A DNA stretch of 64,000 bases from Alisma plantago-aquatica (taxonomy: Eukaryota > Streptophyta > Magnoliopsida > Alismatales > Alismataceae), in contig OY856409.1 of NCBI GenBank assembly GCA_963693085.1, positions 1,539,792,072 to 1,539,856,071 on the forward strand, in the 5' to 3' direction. A model generated the notes under the pieces. The model saw only the letters and a list, made by a program, of their open reading frames with translations. It had not been told where the DNA came from and searched no databases. Positions 1-12,850 of the stretch are shown in pieces. Each line of letters begins with the position of its first letter. Position 1 is the stretch's first letter. Position numbers and translations under genes: made by a program.

Positions 1-2357
1 CGAAGATGTTGTTCATGCTACTGAGCATCCTTACTATAAATCAGTATGCCATCTATGAAGACGACAACACACTGATCAAGGAAGGGTCGAAAGACTCTAT
101 TCATGAGTTCCATGAATGCAGCTGGTGCATTGGTTAGTCCAAACGACATAACCGTGAACTCATAGTGACCATATCTTGTCCTAAAGGCAGACTTGGATAT
201 GTCACTATCCTTAATGCGGAGTTGATGATACCCAGATCTCAAATCTATCTTTGAGAAGATTGTTGCACCACGCAACTGGTCAAAAAGATCATCAATCCTC
301 GGCAAAGGGTATTTATTCTTTATTATTACTTTATTGAGTTGTCTGTAGTCAATGCACAACCGCATTGACCCATCTTTCTTTTTAACAAACAAAACCGGAG
401 CACCCCAAGGTGAAGTGCTTGGTCGGATAAAACCTTTCTCAAGTAACTCCTGAAGCTGTTTCTTGAGTTCTGCCATCTCGGCAGGCACCATCCTATAAGG
501 AGTCTGGGCTATAGGTTTTGTATCTGGGACCAAATTGATTTCAAAATCAATCTCTCGAGGTGGTGGTATACCGGGAAGTTCATCAGGAAACACGTCCTCG
601 AATTCCCTGACTATAGGAACTTCAACAGGGTTGGGGCTCTCCTTGGTAACATCTACCAAATGGGCCAAGAATGCATAACATCCTTGCCTCATCAGCTTAT
701 CAACAACCATAGCTGATACAAGACAGGTGGGCAGAATCTTTCTTTCTCCTTGAAAGATCCATGTGTTGCTTTCATCAGCAAACACAGTCAACTTGGACTC
801 ACAATCCAAGACAACTCGATACCTTTCCAAGGTATCCATCCCGAGGATTATATCAAATCCTTGCATATCAAGTGGTATAAGGTCCACTTGAATGCGATGA
901 TCAGAAAAGTTGAGGATGCAGGGAGAGCATACCTCATGCAAAACAGCAGACCCACTCAACGGAGTCTCCAAAAACAAGCTATCTGCCCTATGACTAACTG
1001 TCATATTGCAGTTGCGAATCACTCTTCGAGTGATGAAAGAGTGCGTAGCACCCGGGTCAATCAGAACAGATACTACACAGGATTTAGACATGTCAGAATA
1101 TAAAAGTTCCATCTGACCTGCCACTACCCGTGGATCGACCACTACCTCTGGTGGGTTCATAGAATAGAACCTTGCTGTCGCCTGGTGTTGAGGTGGTGCT
1201 AATGATCCAGCTTGAGACGCTTGCCGACGTCCCCGAGCTGTTCCTTGAGATTGCCTTCTCTGTGATCCCTGTTGTCCTTGTCTCGGAGGCTGTGTCACAC
1301 TAACAGGCTTAGATCGACAGTCCTTCATCAAATGTCCCACCTTACCACAGTTGTAGCAGGTTCTCTCCAGTTGTTGTGGTCTTGGTGGTCCAGTAACTGA
1401 CATTGATGCAGAGCTGTGAGTCTCCTGAGGTGGTTGACCTCGTCCTCTACCTCTACTTGGAGACCACTGAGTCTGAGAACTAGATCTAGGTGGTGGAGGG
1501 TTAGGTGTAGAGGATCTAGGCTTCTTAAAGTCCCTAGATGAAGAACCCTGGAACTGTGGATATCTTTTCTGGGTTTGCCTCTTCTCAACAACAGATCTCT
1601 CTATCCTTCGGACTGACTCAACGAAGGTAGAGAATCTCTCTCAGTTTTCTAAGGCAGACACAGGGGTAGACATATCAACATTCAAACCCCTCTCGAACCT
1701 TCTGATCCTTTCTTCTTCTGTGGCAGCCATGTGCGGACAGAACCGCAACAACTCCATGAACTTAGCTTCATACTCGCTAATGTTCATCATGCCCTGCCTC
1801 AGTCTTTCAAACTGAGAGATCTTCTCATCTAGGAAGGTCTTTGGGAAATATGTGTGAACAAATTCCCGCTGAAAGTCTTCCCACGAGATCTCCATTCCAG
1901 GTCTCTTCTGCTCTTCCATTGTCCACCAGTGACCAGTGCTTCCTTTGAGAAGATAGACTGCATGTCTGACCTTCTCAGCTTCAGGGATATTGAGAATCCT
2001 AAAAGCTTTCTCCAACTCTGTCAACCACAGATCAGCATCTGCGGGGTCGGCTGTCCCATAGTACTCGGTAGCTCCGACACGACGAAGTCACTCGAACGTC
2101 TTCCCGATACCTTGACCTTCAGACTGGACAGGTGCCCTGGGTGCATGCATAGGTAACCTGTCGGTAATGTGCATCATGGCAGTCATAAACTGCCCGAACA
2201 TCGTTTGCACAGCTGGGTTACCCATGTCGGCTGGGTCGAACTGAGGTGGCTCCCCGGGTTGCTCAGGTATGGGTTGCTCTATCTCTGGTACTCTTGCACC
2301 GCCTTGTGGTGAAGCTACGCTACTCTCTGCCACGTACTCCTCATGTGGCTCAGACAA
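1..2357 (-). pseudogene. Element A gag-pol, 5' part (gag, zinc knuckle, protease, RT), broken
   Basis: The frame starts at the ATG at 2357 and stays in one register to the window edge. The gag domain (2357 to about 1560) resembles the gag copies in B and D. A CCHC zinc knuckle ([14 protein letters not shown]) lies near 1317-1358. The aspartic protease motif DPGATHSF is near 1030-1055. The RT part includes [10 protein letters not shown] and a catalytic motif read as FIDG instead of FIDD. Three stops interrupt it: TGA for the Trp of FEWLRR (near 2090), TGA for the Arg after ALEN (near 1640) and TAG for Gln at 16-18. Each is one C-to-T or G-to-A change from the codon in the sister copies. Gag and pol are fused in one frame, as usual for this clade. 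Confidence 0.92.
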
Positions 2358-2470
2358 CCTTATATGTCTTCTTCTCCTGAGGAGTAGAAGATTCTATTAG
2401 ATAAGGAAGAACACTAAGGATAGACTCAACATCCTAAGTCCTATGTCTCTGTAGACTCGGCGAACCTAGA

Positions 2471-2482
2471 GCTCTGATACCA
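2471..2482 (-). other. Primer binding site of element A (initiator tRNA-Met)
   Basis: On the minus strand this reads TGGTATCAGAGC, the complement of the 3' end of plant initiator tRNA-Met. It lies seven bases inside the 5' LTR end at 2490. The leader that follows (CTCTAGGTTCGC) is shared with elements B and D. Confidence 0.9.
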
Positions 2483-4649
2483 CTAAATTTGTTGGCTCCG
2501 ATCTCCAAACCATGACATAAACACGATTTAAACTTAAGCGGAAGCAATCGATTAACAGCGAAAGAAAAAAATCACGGGAAATTAAAACTTTCTGAGATAA
2601 GAGCTTGAAACCACAAAACTTCTTCCATAGAAAAAGGATTAAACTATTTACATCTCTGATAATTACTTCTTGAGTAATTATACACATCATGATACAAAAT
2701 CTCAAGAGTTTAAACCAAAAACTCAGACCATAACTCCTAGGACCTGAGAGTACAGAGACGACATAGGACTATCTAACAACATGACTCAGCAGTCAGTAAC
2801 TCCACCTAAGATTCACTGCTGCTCCTGGTGCTACTGCTGGTTTAGGTCACCTGTATTCTGGTTCCTCCGTCTTCGACGACCACCTAAAAAGTTGAAGTCT
2901 ATGGGGTGAGACAATTTTAAATAATTGTCCCAGCGAGAGTTATAACTCTCCACTAGAAGCTTTATAAAGCAATTCAAGGAATAACTTAAGCAGTAAAAGC
3001 TCTCTAAGTATTCAATAGCAGTTTGGTAATAAGCAGAAGTACAACATTTAAGAAATATGAAGAACCTGTGTACTATACAATGTAATTTCAATCAAGCATC
3101 TCGTAGTTAATCCTAGCAGATATACTACGCTGTTGATTATGTTTTACAAACAATATTATTATGCCCTGCAGAGATGAGGTATACCGCTCATACTCCAATC
3201 GATCACTTTGTTAAGTCGCATCGATATCATACCTAGGTCATCAAAAGAGCCGGATTCTTATGACCTCATCTTCCTCAGTCAGAGTGAGGATAACTTACAG
3301 GACATCCTGTGTCTCTGCTACTATAGCTTACCAGGGTAATCTGGTACTTCTCTATTTTTAGAGTCACAGTGGCATTCTGTACTCTCTTCGTCATCGAGAG
3401 ATTTCTTATTTACCTCTGATCGATGCGGTGTTTGTGTTTCCTCAGATGTTACATCATGTAGTGAAGGATTGATGGATTAAGAAACATCTACATCAATTCC
3501 TACACTAGGATGTAAGGATTTACACATCCATATTCCCCCACATACTCAAAAGTATGCACTCCAGGAGTTCCCTTAGGAAAACCTGTTTCACCATCATTTG
3601 GTCTCTGGCAATGATGGATCTATGATCAGGGCTCTACATGGTATGATTATACTTGATTAGTTAGGTACATTTCAGTATTCTTTTAACATCATACATATTC
3701 TCATCATTTAATCACTAGCATGACAGCTATGAAAATAGAATACTTAAATGTAACAAGTCTAACTCACATCAATTATCATTCCCCAATCATCTCATCACAA
3801 CTCATCTGTCAAGCATGACCTTGATGATACTCATGGCTCTCACAACCCATATATCTCATTAGATGCCACTAACAAGGCATTAAGATATTTCACTATTCAT
3901 AAAGCTAAATCATGCTTTCAATGAATATAGCATCATAGTCCATACCTGGATATGATCATCATCTCATAATAACCTGCATGGTTAATTCAGCTGATAATAG
4001 TAAACAATTCATTCAAGAAGTTATACTTTCAAACTCTTAGAAGAGTCAAGTTTCCCAATTTTCATCAATTAGAGTTTACTATTCACATTACATGTCATCA
4101 CCCTAGAAATAGGGTTTACTATTCACCTCATGGTGAATTGAATTCATTACATCATCATGTATGAGAACATCATCATATAAGACCATAAATAAGATTAAGA
4201 TTCATCAATTATCATAATTAGGGTTTCCATGATCTCACATAGGTGGATCATATCCTATTTATGCACATTCATGTGTTTTGAAGGTATTTTACAAGAGTTT
4301 CCAGTATAAAGGGGTACTTTCTCTCTCCTATGATACTTTCTCTCTCCTCTTACTAGTAGATGGTGATTACACCACTCTAGATCAGGCTGGGTCAAGTCCT
4401 TATTGACTAACATAGCCAAAACATCACTATCATGTGATTTGGGTTTGATTAGAACAAGATATACTCAATTGAACCCCTCAAGGGTATTTTGATAAATTAC
4501 CCCATTGATCACCATCATGGGTCAAAAAATTAATCACTTAGTTCCTTAATGTCCTAAGTTACCATTAGGGTTTAGATTAGGTCACCATTGAATCAATTAC
4601 AACCTTCAATGTACTAATCAATTACAACCCTAAAATCTTCAATTGGTTG

Positions 4650-5830
4650 TACACCTTCAACCTCCAAACGGTTTGAAACCGTTTGGATGCGTTGACCGTT
4701 TGCTAGGTTTGACTCCAAGACCGCATGACCGCAAGGTCATTTGCCCAAACCGTTTGGGTGCGTTGACCGTTTGGAAGGGTTGACTTCCAAACTGTTTGGG
4801 CTTATGCGGTTTGAAACCGTTTGATCAATGTGTCTTGAGATCGATTGGTCCAAACGACCTTGAGATCGTTTGAGCCCAAACGGTCTTGAGACCATTTGGC
4901 CCCAAATGGTCTTGAGACCGTTTGACCCCAAATGGTCTTGAGACCATTTGGATCCAAACGGTCTTGAGACCGTCTGGTCCAAATGGGCTCAAACCGTTTG
5001 GACCTCCAACATGGTTCAAAAGTTACAATTGATTATGGTGATGTACGTTGAAGCCCTCAATTGGCCAAAGCCAGGTTAGCCACTTATAAATTGAGTTAAT
5101 TAGGATGAGCCTCAATCAATTGGACACTAAATTAACCCTCAATTGAAAGCCAATTAGGGTCAAGTCCATCTCAATTTAGGGTTTCAATCGGATAATCATC
5201 AATGTTCAACAAGGTGAATCAATTCAAGGTTGAACCTATCAATTGACCTCCAATTGGGCTCAAACTTGGACTAAACGGTCTTGAGGTCGTTTGGATGACC
5301 TCCAAACGGTCTTGAGACCGTTTGCCCAAAGTTTGACCAAACACCAAGTCGATTGGATAAGGGTTGAACCCTAATTAGGTCTAAAATCAGCAATTTTATC
5401 AATTCATCAACTTATTGCAATTGGACCCTCAATCCATCACATTAGCTCAACCCTAGACCTCCAAATGGTCTTGGGTTGTTACCAAACGGTCTTAAGACCG
5501 TTTGGATGAATCCTCAAACGGTCTTGAGACCGTTTGGGTCCTTCAACCCAAAACTCAACAAGATCTATACTTAAAAACACCAATTTCAACCCAATTAGGG
5601 TTAGGATGTTGAAGTGCCTTCAACTCTCAATTGGTTAAGAATTAGACTTTGATTCTTTGCAGGAATGAAATTCAATATGTTACCAACAGACCCTCAAACG
5701 GTCGTCCCTGGGTCAACCCTATCAAACGGTCTTGAGATCGTTTCAATCCAAACGGTCTTGCAAGGTCGTTTGAGATCAAACGGTTTGAAACCGTTTGACC
5801 TTAAACGGTTTGCAACCGTTTGGACCAAAA
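4650..5830. repeat. Array of AAACGGT inverted repeats in LTR A
   Basis: The repeated unit is about 24 bp: an 11-base arm CCAAACGGTCT, a two-base centre, and the reverse complement of the arm. The densest run is 4825-5000, where units follow one another with almost no spacer. Further units lie at about 5270-5330, 5460-5545 and 5690-5830. Many copies carry CG-to-TG or CA changes (AAATGG, ACCATTT). Confidence 0.85.
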
Positions 5831-6344
5831 GGGTCCAAGGTCGGTTGATAAAGTTACCTAGGAATCCACACCCATCATCTTCAACCTCTATCAAGGTCGG
5901 TTATTCCACCGTTTTTCTTGCAAAAGTGCAAGGAAGAAAGGAGGTAGAAGAAGAACTAAAACTTGAAATTGCAAGAACAAAAGCATGCATATAAAGCAAA
6001 GAGTTTAGAGTTATAAAACCCGCCTTAGAACGTTGTTCCTAGAGCTCCAAGCTTCCAATCTTCAAGCCTCTAATGGTGTCTTGAGCTCCACAACTCGGTC
6101 AGAGGTGATTCTCCAAGGAAAAGGTGGGGATGATCGGCTAGAACAAGGAACCTAAGTTAGTTAACCATAGAACCAACCTTTTCAGAAGAATTCTTCCATG
6201 AATTCGAGCTTGAAGATGGTCCCTACTCACCTTAGCACTAGTTGGTTGTTCTCCTGAGCTCCAGAGCTTTGCCGTAGCCATTTTGAGAAAGAAGAGAAAT
6301 GAAGAGAACAAGTGATACGTTCACTTGGTTTGCAAAGGTGAGGG

Positions 6345-6353
6345 CTTATATAC
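6345..6353 (-). promoter_or_regulatory. TATA box of LTR A
   Basis: On the minus strand this reads GTATATAAG. The corresponding place in the solo LTR E reads CTATATAAG and is followed by the same CTTTGCAAACCAAGTGAAC context. It would place the start of transcription near 6310, so the inverted-repeat array would be in the transcribed leader. Confidence 0.55.
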
Positions 6354-7041
6354 TTTAGGCTATTTTACACCATAAGGACCTCTAGAACTTGAAATTCTCA
6401 TCCAAGTCCCTCCTTATTCAAGGGCACGTCCAAGCTCATCTAAACTTATGCAAAGATCATGAAATCTCAAGATCTAAGGGTAAAGAAAGCCAACTTTCAA
6501 CTAGGGTACATACATGAAAGGTCTTTATTCTCATACTTGGTGGATTTTATGCACAAGGTCATTTTCCTTATCTGATTACTCATTGATGTGTACCTTTCAT
6601 CATTTTTGCTCTTAATGATGTCAAGAGCCATAAAAGATATTCTAGATGGTGTATTTTACAAGTTGCACCCCTCAATTTGGGTAAATTGCACTTTACTCCA
6701 AATTAGGGTTTTTAAGCACAAGGATCATTCCTCAAGCTGCATCTTGATGCTCAAGCTTGGGAAATCCATCATATCTCATCATATTCACTCATATAATGTC
6801 TCATTATCAAAAGAACATCTTAACCTGTGAAAATTGCAAGTTAAACCCCTTAACTGGGTAATTTGCACATAGGTCTCTGCATTACAAAACAATGTTACAA
6901 CTTTGTTTATAAAGAAGCAAAATTGAAAGTATATGTTCATGAGGAACTTAATTACATGCCAGGGAGTATTCACAAGTATATAATTACATATTTAGGCAAA
7001 ACTTCTAGGGTTAGGTTATAACCCAGGTCAGGGATGTTACA

Positions 7042-7454
7042 GTAAGGGCACGAAAAAGATGATTTAATGTGATACTCACATACCAATCAACCACGAGAAT
7101 CTTAACCAAGTCTGTGATCAAATATCATTGTAAGATTTAAGTCAACATGATTGCTAATCACTTGATGAATTAGAAAAATATGATTATCTGTCTATCATAA
7201 TTAGAGGTCATTTTGTGCAACTAAAATATTAATAAATTACAAGGGTGGGAGGCTACCAATTGAAATAGATGTCCAACTAATAGATGATCCACTACGTCAA
7301 CCTTGCTGGGACGTTATCATTGAGGACCCTACCCAAGAAATTTCGATGAATTGGTCCCACACACCTAGGACAAGATTTTCATCTCAAGTCCATGCAATGC
7401 AACATGACCAATGTTCCCATAGGGGCCAAAATTAGGTAGAGCGTCCACCTAATA
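7042..7454. other. Unassigned spacer between elements A and C
   Basis: This 413-bp stretch matches none of the elements in the window that I can see. It holds one modest open frame on the plus strand (7205-7436, 77 codons including the stop, no ATG at its start). Its translation has a plausible soluble composition (contains LPIEIDVQLIDDPLRQPCWD) but I do not recognise it. It may be the flank of C before all other insertions, or the remains of another transposon. Confidence 0.4.
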
Positions 7455-8911
7455 TGTTACAACCTTCTTCTAGCTTTGCTGGTAATTCTAGGGATTTAAG
7501 TAACTTTGATGCTTGTTGTGCTTTTATTAGTAATATATTACCTTGTACTTTATCTTAACTTTGGTAATCGCAAATACTTGTTTGGATGGCTTATAACCAT
7601 GACTTCAACATATCACAAGATCTAATGCTTTAGTTGATATAAAATTAGTCCATACATATACGTGGGAGGAGAATTAATGATACTTGAGGAAATAATTAAT
7701 AAAAAAAATTATTTGTGAATCTTGGCAAATTAATAACTGTAGGATTTTAGAGAATTCAATTATGAATCCAACACAAAAAGAATGCACCAAATCGGAGTTC
7801 AAACGAGAGAGTTATGGCTTTTTAGTAACATGTACTGAAACTAGTGACCACTGAGGCTCAACGGCCGCCGAGGCCCAATGACCGCCAAGGTTCAACGACT
7901 GCCGATGCCCAACACCTCTGAGAATCGTCACCTAGGATAGCCAATCGTAAAACAACCATAATTTTTCTATACATATTCCTTTTCATCAAAACAAAGTGCT
8001 TTAGAACCGTTATTTGACCCTCTACACTCTCCAACCCTTAGATTGGCTAAAAGACAACCTGGAAGGCCATTTGAAGGGAGGTTTTGGAGAAGAACATGAA
8101 GAACGATGGAAATCGAAGGGCTTGTCATGGATTTGACTTGGTAAGTAGTTTTAAATTGTTGATCCTTCATTCTCTTCATGTCCCCTTGCTCAAACTTCCT
8201 GATCCAACAAAAGAAGGTTTTTATTAACCTTCATTCTTTATCTTCTACCTCCAACTGATCTTCTTTAGGGTCAGTAAACTTATTGAAAGGCTGTTTGGAT
8301 GAGATTCTTGGCGTATGAAGCTTGGATCAAACTAGGAAAAGGTAAATTTGGAGTTTAACTTGGCCAAAGACGAGATCAGCAAGCTAGAACGCGTACTTGT
8401 AAGTGGAAAATCACCCTCTACCCATGATTTACAACATTCAAATTAAAATAATAAGCTTTCTTATATTTAAACTTTGTTCCATGATAATACTCATGAGTTT
8501 GATAAATTTATGCAGTGACTTTAAGTAGTATAAGTACTTTATTAATCATATTTTAGTGATGTAATATTATATCAAAAAATTACTATGTGAATTGTTATGA
8601 ATGATATGTGATGAAACGAAGTAAAAAGAGGCACCAGGTAGTCGGGTTGCCCTAATTCAAAACGTAAGAGTCAAACTGTGGTTTAGGAGAACTATGAAAG
8701 TTGCTTGATGATTTATGTGAATAAATGATGAAAATAGGGTAATGATTAGTAACGATGATGAATCATGTTAGATCAACTAAACATCATTAGACATTAGATG
8801 CCTTGGACACTATAGAATCGTCACAGGAGGTCTGCGTTGTGAGAAGGAAACATGTTTCCTAACTGGAGGTGGTGGAGGTAAAACGGAGCGCACCATAAGG
8901 TGTGGGGGTCT
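7455..8911 (+). repeat. 5' LTR of element C, first part
   Basis: The LTR starts TGTTACAACC. It runs parallel to the intact 3' LTR of C from 60498 on, sharing for example a stretch of pentamers such as TAGTAATATATTACCTTG near 7531 and 60571. It breaks at GGGGGTCT, where element B begins. Element C has no gene here. Confidence 0.85.
8907..8911 (+). repeat. Target site duplication of element B, left copy
   Basis: GGTCT, directly before the TGTGAC terminus of element B. The right copy is at 24360-24364. The empty site in the sister LTR reads GGGGGTCTAGTCC near 61856-61868. Confidence 0.92.
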
Positions 8912-11614
8912 TGTGACGACCGTCTCGTGAAAACAAGATTAACTAATGCAGAAGCGATTGTTAGCAGCGGAATTACTGAAAATCACTAAAAATTAAAACT
9001 TTTTGCCCTGAGGTCCACAACTGTAAAACTCTTTCATAAAAAACCAAAGTAAGTTATTTACATTCTGATACATAAGTATGTCTCTGTGTCACCTCATCTC
9101 GAGAGTCATAAACATTGACTGCCCTGTTAAACTGTACATGAGCAGTATACAAAAATTCCAAGGAATTAAGCCAAAAATCTCATATCTATATCAAACCATC
9201 TACTTACTCCTAGGACCTGAGAGTACAGAGACGACACATGGGACTCACTATATACAGAACTTAACAGTCACTGTCTCCACCTGAAGATCACTGCTGTCCT
9301 TGTTGTTGTTGCTGTTGCTGTGGCTGCTATTGCTGCTCACCTACTAAAGGGTTTCTTCTTCCTCGGCGTCTACCTAAAAAGTTGAATCCCACAGGGTGAG
9401 ACAATTGAAAATTGCCCCAGCGGGAGGTATAACTCTTCGCCAGAAACATTGTTATTGCAAATAATAGAATAACACTGAGCAGTAGAAGTATAAATATTCA
9501 ACAACAGGTAAATCATTGATTAGGCTATGTAGAGCAGTAATCTCTATACAGTTCATTTCAATTATAACTTGATAAAGCATCAGTCATTAATTCAATAAGG
9601 AATATAAAGAACATGTAAATCAATTATCCAACTAGGACATAATAGACAATGTATCATCAACCATTGATTCTCATAATTCAACCCTATGCAAATATGCTAC
9701 ACGGCTGATTATATTTTACAAACATACTTATGCCCTAAGGAGACGAGGTATACCTCTCATACTCCAACCGACCATTGCGAAATCAAAATCGGTACCATAC
9801 ATAGGTCATTAGAAGAGCTGGATTTCCATGATCTCATCCTCCTAAGTCAGTGTGAGGAACAACATGCAGGACATCTCATGTCTCTGCCAAAATAGCTTTC
9901 CAGGATATGCTGGCAACTTCGCTATTAGAGTTACAGTGGCATGGTGTACTCTCTTCGCAATCGAGAGATTTCTTGTTTATCTCACATCTATTCGACATTG
10001 ACATCATCATCGGGAGATTAGTGATACATCATCCCAGCATATACATATAATGAAGGATTGAGAGATTTAAGGTTTATCTCACATCAATTCCTCCATTAAG
10101 GCATAATGATATTTGCGCCCATAACCCCCACATACTCAAAAGCATGCTCTCCAGGAGTTCCCTTAGGAAAATCTGTTTCGCCATCACCTAACTGCTGACG
10201 ATGATGGATATATGCTCAGGGCTCTACATGATATCATTTCACTTGATTATTTAAGTACATTACATCATTCTTTTAGCATCAAGCATTTTTTCAAACATAA
10301 AATTTTATAACAATTGCTATAAAGAATGAGTACTATTTCTATCAAGTTCACTTCACAACTTTAATAGCATTGGGAACTCAATCCCTTATCATCTCATCAT
10401 CATGATTCAAGAATATGGGTGTTCAACCCTTAGATTATCAAAACACTTGCTACCACTTTAATAGGTAACTTATTGCCATCAAGACATCTGACAGTATAAA
10501 CATGATAAATGCAGTGCATGTATTTCACATGGTTCTTACAGCGTATCAATCTCTTTTGTCACCTTTCACTAGGCAACATAGAATATCATTGCTTACGAAG
10601 CTCATAAAGTACTTTCAATAAACAAAGCACCATAGCTCATACCTGGCTATGTTCAATATCTCATAAAACCTGCATGATTAGTACAGATGATAACAGATAC
10701 ATCAATTTCATACCAGCATAATGCAAAACAATTATAACATCACTATTCAAGGTTTACACCACTATGCCCTTGTTAGGGTTAGGGTTTCCCTTTTCAATTC
10801 AATTAGGGTTAATCATCCCCTTAGCTCAATTAGGATTAATGACTCATCATTTCATTATCCAACCTTAGAGCTTCATGCTATAAGGTATAACCCAGAATTA
10901 GGGTTTCACATATTCCTTCACCTTATTTGGAATTAAGGTTTACTATTCACATCACATCACCCTAGATTAGGATTTATAGCCAACATCCCATAATTAGGTT
11001 TTACTATTCACATTGCATCACCCTTGATTAGGGTTTAACTTCAACAACCCACAATTAGGGTTTACTATTCACCCCAAGTAGGAGTAATCATCAAAGTACC
11101 TTGAATTAAGGTTTCTCATGTCATCATTATGAATTAAGATCATACTATCATCATGTATTAGGATTTCACCTATCAATGCTCTCAATTAGAGTTATGATTC
11201 ATTAACCTTCATAATTAGGGTTTCATGGTCTCACTATTTAGGATCATTCCCTAATTAGACATCTATCCGTAATGAGAGTCCATTACATGATTAACATTCA
11301 TGTAGGAAGTCTTCTCTCTCATCTTCTATAAGATGACATTTAATTAAGCCTTGATTAAGCTAAGTCAACTCCACTTGAAGAAGAATTGACATCATGGGTT
11401 ATGTCATTATCACCATGATCATTAAGGCTTAATTATTCAAAGGGTACTAATCACCTTACCTCATTAGAGTACAATTACTATAATCATCTTTGATTACATA
11501 ATGTATTAATCAATTAATCAAATTGTCCTTTAACCACTTTAAGTACCCATGTAGTTTTGGTTAGTTATCCACCAAATGGTTTTGACCAAGTCAGACCTCA
11601 AACGCTCTTGCTCA

Positions 11615-11905
11615 AAACATGAAACTGTTTGGTAAAGGTGACCCTTGAAACCGTTTGCTAAAGGTTCCCACTTGAAACCGTTTGCCAAAGTTGACCCCTA
11701 AAACCCTTTACTAAAGGTGGTCACTTGAAACTGTTTGCCAAAGTTGACCCTCAAGATCGTTTGCTAAAGGTGACCTTCAAGATCGTTTGCTAAAGGTGAC
11801 CTTCAAGATCGTTTGCTAAAGGTGACCTTCAAGATTGTTTGATAAAGGTGACCTTCTAGATCATTTGCTAAAGGTAACCTTCAAGATCGTTTGCTAAAGG
11901 TGAAG
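11615..11905. repeat. 26-bp minisatellite in the 3' LTR of B
   Basis: The unit is about 26 bp: GACCTTCAAGATCGTTTG followed by CTAAAGGT. Six clear units lie at about 11748-11905, and more diverged units based on GAAACCGTTTG precede them from about 11615. The unit contains half of the AAACGGT inverted repeat. The matching place in the 5' LTR (21913-22018) has only four clear units. Confidence 0.85.
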
Positions 11906-11929
11906 TTTTGGAACCACATGAACTCAACC

Positions 11930-12850
11930 GATTTGGGATCATTTGGTCCCAAACGGTCTTGAGACCGTCTGGTCCAAACCTCCTCAAAACCGCATGGACC
12001 AAAGATGGTCTCAACCAAGCAAATGGAATTAGGGTTTCCAATGTTAATTCCTTAAACCATTATATCTATGGAACTATTCATCAATTGGACCTAACACTTT
12101 ACTTCAATTGAGCTAATTAGGTCATCCTTCAACTGATTTGACCCTCAATTGGTCAACAGTTAGGGTTTAAATCAGTTGGATTAGGGTTTGGAATCGATGA
12201 TCCTTCAACATTAACCAATTTGAGATTAGTTACTTTGAAACCATTGAACCTTCATTCAAATTGAACTTGACCTGACCCCAAACGGTCTTCAGGTCATTTG
12301 GATGACCTACAAATGGTCTTGAGACCGTTTTATAATCACATCATCATTAACCAAGTCATTCAATCAGGGCTTGGATTATTAGATTGATCACCAAATCAAC
12401 ATTTGATTGTACTTCAACCTAGTATCTTTGGATCTTCAATTGCTCAACCATACCTAAACCTAGACCTCCAAATGGTCTTGGGTGATCACCAAATGGTCTT
12501 GAGACGTTTTGGGTGATCCTCAAATGGTTTTAAAACTGTTTGGGTCAATCAACCCAAATTTCAAACTCAAACACTTATGAAATCAACACTCAACCCAATT
12601 AGGGTTTTGGTGATTGATGGACCTTCAACTCATGAACCAATTGGAGTTAATCAAACATAATTAGTGGGTTATTAACCTAGATCATTATGAGAAAAACCCC
12701 AAACGGTCAACCCTGGTCAACATCACCAAACGGTCTTAAACCGTTTTCCCTCATGCGGTTTGGTGAAACCGTTTCCCTTCAAACAGTTTGAAACCGTTTG
12801 CTCCCAAACGGTTTGGGAAACCGTTTAGTAAAGTTGACTTGAAACCATTT
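11930..12850. repeat. AAACGGT inverted repeats in the 3' LTR of B
   Basis: Clusters at about 11945-11985, 12275-12335, 12465-12545 and 12705-12850 hold copies of the CAAACGGTCTTGAGACCG type and shorter AAACGGTTTG-AAACCGTTTG pairs. Compared with LTR A the units are more spread out and more decayed. Confidence 0.75.

Larger units (their letters stand above)
1..7041 (-). mobile_element. Element A: partial Ty3/gypsy (chromovirus-like) retrotransposon
   Basis: Reading on the minus strand, this is a 5' LTR (7041 down to 2490), a primer binding site, then gag, protease and RT up to the window edge. The rest of pol and the 3' LTR lie outside, so the target duplication cannot be checked; the five bases after the LTR (7042-7046) are gtaag. 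The domain order and close similarity to element B, which ends in a chromodomain-like tail, place it among the Tekay/Del-type chromoviruses; that clade call is inferred from family knowledge. The copy is dead: it has three premature stops and an altered RT catalytic motif. Confidence 0.9.
2490..7041 (-). repeat. 5' LTR of element A (4,552 bp)
   Basis: On the minus strand the LTR begins TGTAACATCCCTGACC at 7041 and ends GGAGCCAACA at 2490, next to the primer binding site. The solo LTR E (32874-48540) is the same family and has almost the same native length (4,554 bp) once its own insertion is removed. It has no gene. It contains a TATA-like box, an array of AAACGGT inverted repeats (about 4650-5830) and many TTAGGGTTT (telo-box) motifs. 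The open frames seen here are chance products of these repeats. Confidence 0.88.

Noticed and set aside
4825..5000. Looks like a CRISPR array: short palindromic repeats at regular spacing
   Set aside because: Units are directly adjacent or joined by a few bases, spacers are not uniform or unique, and they lie in plant LTRs next to plant-type retrotransposon genes.
7450..7454. Target duplication of element C
   Set aside because: TAATA and TCATG do not match. Either the 3' end has decayed or the boundary is slightly off.
9078..9284. Open frame conserved between the two LTRs of B (also 19247-19453)
   Set aside because: About 11 of 68 codons differ and most change the residue, as expected of non-coding LTR DNA.
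10770..11260. Interstitial telomere repeat (TTTAGGG)
   Set aside because: The motifs are dispersed, not tandem, within AT-rich LTR sequence, and repeat at the same places in every LTR copy.
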